This document shows, in pieces, positions 15,176 through 21,511 of a stretch of 32,970 bases of DNA; the stretch's first letter is position 1, and each line of letters starts with the position of its first letter. The notes under the pieces are model-generated. The model searched no databases and had not been told where the DNA came from. It saw only the letters and a list, made by a program, of their open reading frames with translations. Origin of the DNA: an uncultured Johnsonella sp. GTDB lineage: Bacteria > Bacillota > Clostridia > Lachnospirales > Lachnospiraceae. The translations under genes and the position numbers were made by a program. The DNA lies in NCBI GenBank assembly GCA_900766185.1, contig CAAFUL010000106.1:1-32970 (forward strand). Reading direction: 5' to 3'.

Positions 15176-16438
15176 TCAGATATCCGCATGAAAAAACTCT
15201 TTAATTAAGTTAAGACAGGTTTCAACATCTTCCACTTTTTCATAATATCCGAAACTAAACCTTAGCGTACCCTTAGGGAAGGTACCCAATGCAGTGTGTG
15301 CCAAAGGAGAACAATGCATTCCCACTCTGGTAGCGATCTTACCTTCACTTTCCAGATAAAAGGCAAGATTTGCAACATCAACCTCATCAGAATACAAGGA
15401 TAGCACCGGGGTTCTCTTTATTTTTTCAAGTAAAAGTTCCCTTTCTTTAAGCAAAGGGTAATTTTTCTTATTGCTTTCAAAGTTTAAGCTTTCTTCTATT
15501 TCACTGATATCAAGTAAGTATCCGCTTTCTTCAAGGTCAAGCCCGACAAGTCTTATAGGATATTCTTTTGTTAACTCCTTAACGCCCTCCATAAAAGCTC
15601 TTGTAAGGGCAAGCTCATTCTTAAGAACCTCTATATGATGTTCTGAAAGCCATCTCATTGATGCTAAAAGTCCGGCAATTCCCATAAGATTTTGCGTACC
15701 TGCTTCAAACTTATCGGGAAGTACTTTGGGCATATCGAACTTGTCCGATATAGAGCCGGTACCGCCATGAACTAAAGGTTCAATACTCTGTCCCATCTCT
15801 TCCGATAGGATAAGTGCCCCTATTCCGTGAGGACCGAGTAAACTCTTATGCCCTGTCAGTGCAAGCACATCTATTCCAAGTGCTTCCATATTGATGGGTA
15901 GAAAGCCTGCCAACTGGGCACCGTCTACAAAATAAGGAATATTATTTTCCTTTGCCGCTTTTCCTATCTGCCTAAGCGGCAGTATAGTACCTATTACATT
16001 GCTTGCGGCTGTTGTTAAAATAGCCTTTGTATTCGGTTTTATTAAAGACTTGATCTCCTCAAGCTTTAACCTGCCCTTTTCATCACAGGGAATTACAGAA
16101 TAGCTTACATTTATCTTTTCAAGGAACTTCAAAGGGCGCATCACCGCATTGTGTTCAAGTGCAGACACTATAATATGATCCCCTCCCTTTAGAAATCCTT
16201 TCAAAAGTAAATTAAGGCTTTCTGTAACATTTTTTGTAAACATTACCTGTTTATTTTTCGCACCGAAATAATCCAAGATATATTCTCTGGTCTTATATAC
16301 AAGCTGTGTAGCTTCATAAGATATATTAAGACTTCCTCTGTTAATATTGCTTGCACCCGTTCTTATAAATTCCGCAACTGCCTCGGGGAGGTTAGGTGCT
16401 TTCGGGAATGAACTTGATGCCTGATCAAAATTTATCAT
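15176..16438 (-). CDS. Class V aminotransferase: cysteine desulfurase / selenocysteine lyase-like
   Basis: A PLP enzyme of 420 residues expected to release sulfur or selenium from cysteine or selenocysteine. It has a PLP Asp/Gln in DGAQ (172-175), the Schiff-base Lys198 in LTGHKSLLGPHG, and a catalytic Cys376 in RVGMHCSPLAHTALGT. The N-terminus (INFDQASSSFPKAP) and this C-terminus match the desulfurase subfamily found in selenium gene clusters (TIGR01977-like). Its ATG overlaps the stop of the MetE-like gene by 4 nt (ATGA), so translation is coupled. With YedF-like and DUF3343 neighbours, a selenium-delivery role is inferred. Its own UGA stop is judged a true stop because the DUF3343 ribosome site follows at once. 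Confidence 0.9.
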   Translation of the reverse strand: MINFDQASSSFPKAPNLPEAVAEFIRTGASNINRGSLNISYEATQLVYKTREYILDYFGAKNKQVMFTKNVTESLNLLLKGFLKGGDHIIVSALEHNAVMRPLKFLEKINVSYSVIPCDEKGRLKLEEIKSLIKPNTKAILTTAASNVIGTILPLRQIGKAAKENNIPYFVDGAQLAGFLPINMEALGIDVLALTGHKSLLGPHGIGALILSEEMGQSIEPLVHGGTGSISDKFDMPKVLPDKFEAGTQNLMGIAGLLASMRWLSEHHIEVLKNELALTRAFMEGVKELTKEYPIRLVGLDLEESGYLLDISEIEESLNFESNKKNYPLLKERELLLEKIKRTPVLSLYSDEVDVANLAFYLESEGKIATRVGMHCSPLAHTALGTFPKGTLRFSFGYYEKVEDVETCLNLIKEFFHADI

Positions 16439-17619
16439 ACTCTACCTCTAAGTACTTCTGCCGCCTTAACCATGTTTCTTAGTTTAGCTTCAATTACCAT
16501 ATATGAGTTTAATGGTCTATTTGAGAAAGTGGCAAATCCACAGTCGGAATTAAGCCATATCCTTTCAGGCGGCAAAAACTCAAGCACTTTTTCGACTTTT
16601 TTTACAATCTCATCAACACTTTCAACTGTCGGTGTACGAGGGTTTATAACTCCGTACCCTAATATGATCTTCTTGGCAAGTAAGTTATTGTGGAATAATT
16701 CTTCCACTTCTCCGGCTCTGGGAGTAGAAAACTCAAGTGCCAACATATCCACTTTCAAACCGCTGAAAAACTTGGAAAGTTTACTGTATGCACCTGATAA
16801 AAGTACACTTTCATCTGTTGTCCAGTTTCCCCTGCATACATGCATAGCACTGGTTACATCCTCATACTCTCTAATCTTGGCAAGCACCGGCTTTAAAAGA
16901 TTACTTGCAAACTTTAATTCTTGGTCAACCTTGACTTTTTCCGACAAGGCACCTCAGTAAAAAGAATTATCTCCACCGCTTCTTTGGAATACAACCTCAG
17001 ACACTATAGGCTCATCAATTTGTATTACCTTAACGCCTTCCGCTATCAAATGCTCCACTTCATTTAATATTAACTTTACAACATCCTCACCTAACTCTTT
17101 TCTGTCTTTATATGCACTTTGTGTTACTTCCTTAAGCCACATTGAGCGGGTCAATATATAGGGACTCGGTATTGTAACTTTATACATATTGTCGCTGACA
17201 AGCTCTTTCATGATCTTGACTTCATCTTCAACCAAACGAACGCTTGTATCTATTTTACCTGTGCATATAGGGTTGCTCATAGAATTATCTGAAGCGTCCA
17301 TTTGATTTAAACTTTCTTTGAAATCATCGGAATTTGCGGTTATTTCAAGTATTTCATCCATGCTCATAAGACTTATACCTTCTACCTGCTCTGCAACAAA
17401 GCTTACAAAGTTATCCCTTCCAAGTTCTCCGCAAACCGGAATATCAATTCCTGTGCTTTTTTGAAGTTCAACAACTTTTTTAGTTTCTTTTAACAGCCTT
17501 TCAATATACGCCTCTTTTTTATCCTTGTCATAAGCAGCCTGTCTTTTAAGCTCTAATAATTCAGGGCTTCTTGGCATTGATCCTATCAATGTCGTACAAA
17601 AATTCGGATAAGTTCCCAT
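16435..17619 (-). CDS. MetE-like methyltransferase with in-frame UGA: probable selenoprotein
   Basis: A cobalamin-independent methionine synthase-like protein of 394 residues if the UGA at 16956-16954 (codon 222) is read as selenocysteine. The N-terminal part has TTLIGSMPRSPELL and ends its barrel segment with IQIDEPIVSEVVF. The part after the UGA has the zinc-site motifs HVCRGNW (His260, Cys262), LEFSTPRAGE (Glu296) and DCGFATF (Cys360). Both halves are in the same frame and neither alone is a whole enzyme. From memory, relatives have Cys near this point (FMCAAL-like, against SFY-UGA-GAL here); this was not checked by alignment. The ATG at 17619 follows GAGGTGAG; an earlier in-frame ATG lacks a site. 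A restart after the UGA would need a TTG only 2 nt from GAGGTG. Alternatives: a nonsense pseudogene or a sequencing error. Selenium-type neighbours support the Sec reading. Confidence 0.75.
16920..16956 (-). promoter_or_regulatory. Candidate bacterial SECIS with its UGA codon
   Basis: Directly after the UGA (16956-16954) the RNA can fold CTTG (16948-16945) with CAAG (16923-16920) and GTCA (16935-16932) with TGAC (16927-16924), closing a four-base AGGU loop (16931-16928). The loop G is about 24 nt after the UGA, within the usual bacterial SECIS range, and has G in its second position, as SelB recognition generally needs. A 9-nt bulge lies between the stems. An alternative fold, CCTTG/CAAGG with loop GGAAAAA, lies closer to the UGA. 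Confidence 0.55.
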
Positions 17620-17652
17620 AATTCTCACCTCGATTAATATAATAATAAAAAT

Positions 17653-17741
17653 AAAGGCTGTCCGCCAAGAAATACATTGACCTGTGATATTTGAAGAAGC
17701 AATATCATCTCTCATAATATTTCTTTAACGGAGCAGCCTTT
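17653..17741 (-). promoter_or_regulatory. Three-tier structured leader before the MetE-like gene
   Basis: In the 132-nt gap between the yedF-like and MetE-like genes, the RNA can form nested stems: AAAGGCTG with CAGCCTTT (17741-17734 / 17660-17653), extended by CCG/CGG; GAAATA with TATTTC; and GATATT with AATATC. The closing stem is followed by A/T-rich sequence with T-runs (near 17652-17639), so it could act as a terminator or attenuator. It matches no riboswitch I can recognise by eye. Confidence 0.55.
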
Positions 17742-17751
17742 AAAAAATATT

Positions 17752-18099
17752 TTATGGAGTAACTACTTTTTCAGATGTTGTGATGATATCAACTACCTCT
17801 GCCATGGTTGTAGTTCCACCTACTTTAAGTTCATCTTTTAACTCATAATGATCAAGACATATTCCACAAGAAAGTACCTTTACTCCCTTTTCCTCAAGTA
17901 CCTTCAGATCCTCTATACTGTCAGAGCCTGTGCACGCAAGTTGAACACCTGAACCATACATAATAAGGTGCTTAGGCAAGTTATCTCTGCCTGCAAGTGT
18001 ATGAATAAAGCCTTCCATTAATTTCTCAAGAAGAATCTCATCATCCTCTCCATGTCCCATGCCCTTGCTCTTAATTACTACATCATATTCCTTTGACAT
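17752..18099 (-). CDS. YedF-like DsrE-domain selenium/sulfur protein
   Basis: A cytoplasmic protein of 115 residues matching the C-terminal DsrE-like half of YedF, with MYGSGVQLACTGSDSIEDL and LEEKGVKVLSCGICLDHY (Cys78, Cys81), then DELKVGGTTTMAEVVDII. Family knowledge: YedF is a sulfurtransferase-like protein tied to selenium metabolism. Full-length YedF also has an N-terminal TusA-like domain; it is absent here, and the AT-rich upstream sequence cannot encode one. The ATG follows GGAGGG. It is the first gene of the operon. Whether it transfers selenium is inference. Confidence 0.85.
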   Translation of the reverse strand: MSKEYDVVIKSKGMGHGEDDEILLEKLMEGFIHTLAGRDNLPKHLIMYGSGVQLACTGSDSIEDLKVLEEKGVKVLSCGICLDHYELKDELKVGGTTTMAEVVDIITTSEKVVTP

Positions 18100-18376
18100 A
18101 AAGCCCTCCTTTTTATCGCTGCATATTTTTACAGCATTTTTTATTTTTTATAATTAAATCTCATACATATATAAATTTATTGCTTACAGTTTAGGCAGGT
18201 CATTCATCTTAGTCAAAAAACTAAAAATATTTAATTTTATTGCTGTTTATATAACTTTATATTAAATATTCTGTAGTTTGATATTTATTTTTTATATCAT
18301 TTTATCAGTATTCATTTTGTAACCGAAAATATCTTATATCTATTTTTTATATATCTGCATATTATCTTTCCTACTA
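18100..18376 (-). other. Long AT-rich leader of the yedF-like operon
   Basis: From the promoter at 18377-18405 to the ATG at 18099 lies a very AT-rich leader of about 270 nt with no ORF above a few codons. A small GCTG/CAGC hairpin sits just before the ribosome site. No known riboswitch consensus was recognised. The remaining part of the gap (18406-18466) is the 3' side of the lipoprotein gene and holds nothing I can name. Confidence 0.5.
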
Positions 18377-18405
18377 ATTGTATAGAATAACTTCACAAAT
18401 GTCAA
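18377..18405 (-). promoter_or_regulatory. Promoter of the yedF-like operon
   Basis: On the minus strand: consensus -35 TTGACA (18405-18400), 17 nt, -10 TACAAT (18382-18377). This is the strongest promoter match in the window and would drive the yedF-like, MetE-like, desulfurase and DUF3343 genes. Confidence 0.8.
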
Positions 18406-18466
18406 GAGCCGTACTTGATTATATGGGCTGTAATGCTGTAGAAATTTTCTTATATTATTTATGTTA

Positions 18467-19573
18467 TCAATACTTAGGTTCTCTTGGTAAGATAGGACTC
18501 ATCCACTCCGGAATCAAATCTTCAGGTTTATAGTATTTATAATATTCATACCATTCCTCGGCACTGTGAACTTTATGCTTTTCTCCATCTATTGATTCAT
18601 TATCCCACACAATTATCCCTTCAAAAGTAGGCTTATAATCCCCTTCCGCCATATAAGAAGCTATCTCATCATAACTTGGATCATCGGTAAGTATTATATG
18701 TACAAGAGCGTCCTTACCCTCTTCTTTAAGCCTCTCTACATCTTCCTTAAGAGTCGGGAATTTAGAGTACAGCTTTTCATTGTTAACAGGTACTTCATAC
18801 AGATCAAACGATATATCCCTACACCCTTGCCAATAATCCAGATTGTTTACAACAAGCCTTCCTTTATAAGGTATGCCGGGATAATTAAGTTGCAAAAAAT
18901 CCAATTTAAATATATCCACTTCTGCATCTCTTGCTTCAATAAATTCATACGATGGTCTTGGTTTTATAATATATTCCTCTGTATCCAGATTTACGCACAA
19001 CCATCTGATATTAGTCAGCCTATATTCTTCTGTTGACTGTATTATATCTTCTACTCTAATCAAAAAATACGGTTCTCCTTCTATTGCTGTAGTTTCAAAT
19101 GTATTTATATCTATTATACTTATATCTTCATCAATATTTTTTATAAGCTTTTTTACATTTACTGTTTTTACAAGTTCTTTAGTTTCTATATCGTACAGTT
19201 TTACAAAAAACCTATCTATAACAGGTGTAGAGATATCCTTTTTTATTCCTCTTTCCTTAGCTCCTTCTATAACAAATCTAAACAGGCTTTGCCACTTTGC
19301 ATCTATATCTATAATATAGCGTGAAGGTACACTTGGGGTTTGATAAACACGATCTTCTACATCTTTTAGTTTATGTCTGCTTTTACTTATATAGTAGTAA
19401 TCATTTCCTTCTGCTGCAAAACCGCTGCTGTAAAAGACAGGTCTTACTCTACTACTGGTAATATAATTTTTATCATCATTATAGAAATCATAGTATGCAT
19501 CATCTGTCTTTTTTGCAGTACATGAGCATAGTAAAAGGGTTATAATGCATAAACTACTTAAACTTATCTTCAT
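18467..19573 (-). CDS. T7SS-associated lipoprotein, paralogue 1
   Basis: A predicted surface lipoprotein of 368 residues with a signal peptide ending in the lipobox LLCSC (Cys about 18). I do not recognise a named family. It is clearly paralogous to the genes at 20447 and 32645: shared motifs are FYSSGFAAEGNDYYYI, VPSRYIIDIDAK, NNEKLYSKFPTLK, DPSYDEIASY, WDNESIDG, VHSAEEWYEYYKYYKP and a terminal PILPRE. The ATG at 19573 follows GGGAGGT. It lies just downstream of repeat copy 1 and has no effector gene directly before it, so it may be an orphan copy. Role as an immunity protein is inference from paralogue 2, which overlaps an LXG-like gene. Confidence 0.75.
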   Translation of the reverse strand: MKISLSSLCIITLLLCSCTAKKTDDAYYDFYNDDKNYITSSRVRPVFYSSGFAAEGNDYYYISKSRHKLKDVEDRVYQTPSVPSRYIIDIDAKWQSLFRFVIEGAKERGIKKDISTPVIDRFFVKLYDIETKELVKTVNVKKLIKNIDEDISIIDINTFETTAIEGEPYFLIRVEDIIQSTEEYRLTNIRWLCVNLDTEEYIIKPRPSYEFIEARDAEVDIFKLDFLQLNYPGIPYKGRLVVNNLDYWQGCRDISFDLYEVPVNNEKLYSKFPTLKEDVERLKEEGKDALVHIILTDDPSYDEIASYMAEGDYKPTFEGIIVWDNESIDGEKHKVHSAEEWYEYYKYYKPEDLIPEWMSPILPREPKY

Positions 19574-19606
19574 AATACCTCCCATTTGCAGTCTGATAAA
19601 AAACTA

Positions 19607-19720
19607 ATTGTCAAAAAAGCTGTCACCTTAACAGTAAAACACACTAAATATTGTTAAATAATATACTGTGATGTTTTCTTTAATGCGACAACTCCTTTTT
19701 AAAAATTATTATATAAGTAA
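19607..19720 (-). repeat. Palindromic repeat, copy 1 (114 bp)
   Basis: Near-identical to 32523-32637 in the same orientation, with at least 88 bases in a row unchanged. Ends are imperfect terminal inverted repeats: GCTGTCACCTTAA (19619-19631) and TTAATGCGACAAC (19680-19692), matching at 10 of 13. Smaller inverted pairs fill the centre. On the minus strand AGTTGTC pairs with GACAGCT and is followed by a T-run, so it may double as a terminator. It stands 34 nt before the start of lipoprotein paralogue 1. Confidence 0.85.
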
Positions 19721-20034
19721 ATCAAACTTCCCATACCAAAAATTGGATTAGTACATTGAAATTTCTAGATTTTAGCTAATAAAATCATTATTTGTGTTAA
19801 CTGAAGTATTGATTTTTAATATACTAACCCAAGTTTGAGTTTATAAGCAATTAAATCAGGTTACAAACTTTTCTTTTTGCATATAGATGTAATGAACTTT
19901 GAATGTTCAATATTCTGCCCTTACTTGAGGTACGGGAAGTTGAATATTTAAGATATAGGCGCCTTCTTATCTCCATCTTTTATATAATATATATAAACTT
20001 AAGTAACTATGGGTTTATCAGTTGCTTATTGGAT
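19721..20034. other. AT-rich gap between repeat copy 1 and the Lap1-like gene
   Basis: About 314 bases with no credible gene on either strand. A small TGAAC/GTTCA inverted repeat lies near 19890-19906. No terminator or promoter could be fixed. Confidence 0.6.
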
Positions 20035-20325
20035 CTACTTAGCATTGTCCCTGGCAGCGGTACAATCTATTTCAATAAGCGCATCACCTATGTTTTTAAG
20101 AAATCTCGCTGTTCTTTTCATCTCCCTTGCAATTATTTTAGTAGCTTCTACTCCACCGCTGTAAGACTCATTACATTCATCATCGCTAGCTACATTGCTT
20201 GAGGTTATATACCCCTTAAATTTTCGCATAGAAAAGATTTTTGCTGCATTTCTCATATTGGCATAAATTTCATTTGCCAATCTACTATCATTTGATATAA
20301 CTCTGGTTTTAGATTCTGAAGACAT
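20035..20325 (-). CDS. Small helical T7SS protein (Lap1/TIGR04197-like)
   Basis: A 96-residue helical protein without signal peptide or membrane segment. Length, an early S-D-S, a central SSNVASDDE stretch and a C-terminal helix FLKNIGDALIEIDCTAA resemble the TIGR04197/DUF3130 family, small WXG100-like partners that bind LXG toxins and help target them to the T7SS. No W-x-G turn is present. The ATG follows GAGGAGG. It lies about 190 nt downstream of lipoprotein paralogue 2, inside the T7SS locus. The family match is by eye and moderate; a generic EsxA-like protein is the alternative. Confidence 0.55.
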   Translation of the reverse strand: MSSESKTRVISNDSRLANEIYANMRNAAKIFSMRKFKGYITSSNVASDDECNESYSGGVEATKIIAREMKRTARFLKNIGDALIEIDCTAARDNAK

Positions 20326-20446
20326 ACTATTCTCCTCCTCGTATTTTTCTTGTAGTTTTTAATTATATGCCTATGTTTTCAGGTTCATTTATATTGATCC
20401 TTTTGAATAAGATTTTCAATAAAGTTATCAAATAAATTCTATCCTC

Positions 20447-21511
20447 CTACTCCTCCCTCGGTAAAATGGGATTTATAAACGACCAATCCAACTCTTCCGG
20501 CTTATAATATTTATAGTACTTATACCACTCTTCGGCACTATGTACCGTATGCTTTTGCCCATCTATCGATTCATTATCCCATACTCTCATACCGTCAAAT
20601 GTAGGCTCAAAACCATCTTCTACTATATAGGAGGCTACTTCCTCATAACTTGGATTGCCTGTAAGCACCAAATTAATACGGGCATTATTGTCCTCCGCTT
20701 TTAACTTTTCAACCTCAGCTTTTAGAGTAGGGAATCTTGAGTATAACTTTTCATTATTGATCGGTATCTCTTTTACATAAAATTCAATAACCCTGCAACC
20801 GTCCCAATAATTCATATTGTGTACAAACATTTTTTCCTGGTAATGTATACCCGGTGAATTTATGGAAAAAAACTCCCATCTTTCAGCAAAAATCGCCACC
20901 TCTGCATATCGTAGATCAATAAAACCGGACGGCTCCCTTTCTCTTATGATATATTCACCCGTAAGCAGATTTACACAAAACCACTTATAGGGGGTAAGTT
21001 TATAATCTGCTATAGAATGAACTACATCTCTTATATCAATTATTATATAGGGTTGTCCTTCTATTAAAGTAGTATCAAAATTATAAGCCGTTATACATAT
21101 GTCCTCCCCGCAATTTTCTATAAGCGGTTTTACATCTATAGTTTTTAAGAGTTCTTTCGTCCCTATATCATAAACTTTTACTATGAATTTTTCTATGACC
21201 GGATCCGGTATTTTACTCTCTATCCCTGCCTCATTAGCCTTTCTTATACGAATATAATGCATAGATTGATACTTGGCATCCACATCTACTATATAGCGTG
21301 AAGGCACAGTTGTTCCCTCACGTACAACCTTACTTCCCTTATTTGTATTTATGTAGTAATAATCATTCCCCTCCGTTGCAAAACCGCTACTGTAGTAAGT
21401 GGACTTATAACTCATGTCCATAACATATTCCACTTTATCATCGGGCTCTTTCTTATTACAGGATGTAAGCAAAAGTAAAAGTAAACATAAGCTATATAGA
21501 ATTCTATTCAT
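20447..21511 (-). CDS. T7SS-associated lipoprotein, paralogue 2; candidate immunity protein
   Basis: A predicted lipoprotein of 354 residues with signal peptide and lipobox LLTSC (Cys about 18). It shares most of its length with the gene at 18467: YYSSGFATEGNDYYYI, VPSRYIVDVDAK, NNEKLYSRFPTLK, WDNESIDG, VHSAEEWYKYYKYYKP and PILPRE. Its ATG lies inside the last codons of the LXG-like gene (8-nt overlap), with a GAGGGGG site, so the two are translated together in stoichiometric coupling, as in effector-immunity pairs. A lipoprotein would protect the outer face of the membrane, as TipC-type immunity does; this is inference. The longer ORF with an earlier ATG at 21571 has no lipobox-positioned start. 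Confidence 0.8.
   Translation of the reverse strand: MNRILYSLCLLLLLLTSCNKKEPDDKVEYVMDMSYKSTYYSSGFATEGNDYYYINTNKGSKVVREGTTVPSRYIVDVDAKYQSMHYIRIRKANEAGIESKIPDPVIEKFIVKVYDIGTKELLKTIDVKPLIENCGEDICITAYNFDTTLIEGQPYIIIDIRDVVHSIADYKLTPYKWFCVNLLTGEYIIREREPSGFIDLRYAEVAIFAERWEFFSINSPGIHYQEKMFVHNMNYWDGCRVIEFYVKEIPINNEKLYSRFPTLKAEVEKLKAEDNNARINLVLTGNPSYEEVASYIVEDGFEPTFDGMRVWDNESIDGQKHTVHSAEEWYKYYKYYKPEELDWSFINPILPREE

Noticed and set aside
14955..15176. Alternative-frame ORF overlapping the DUF3343 gene
   Set aside because: The DUF3343 frame has the family CGMC motif and a good GTG start. The other frame gives a basic, His-rich peptide with no family likeness.
15176..15178. UGA at the end of the desulfurase gene as another selenocysteine codon
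   Set aside because: The protein already has family length, and the following bases carry the DUF3343 ribosome site and lead to an early second stop.
16435..17715. Two separate truncated MetE-like genes or a pseudogene
   Set aside because: Both parts are in one frame, separated only by a UGA, and neighbouring selenium-type genes make recoding the better explanation. A restart would need a TTG only 2 nt from its ribosome site. A nonsense mutation or sequencing error is not excluded.
20035..20202. Plus-strand ORF around 19903-20202
   Set aside because: It lacks a ribosome site, runs opposite to all neighbours and overlaps the Lap1-like gene; it is a shadow frame.
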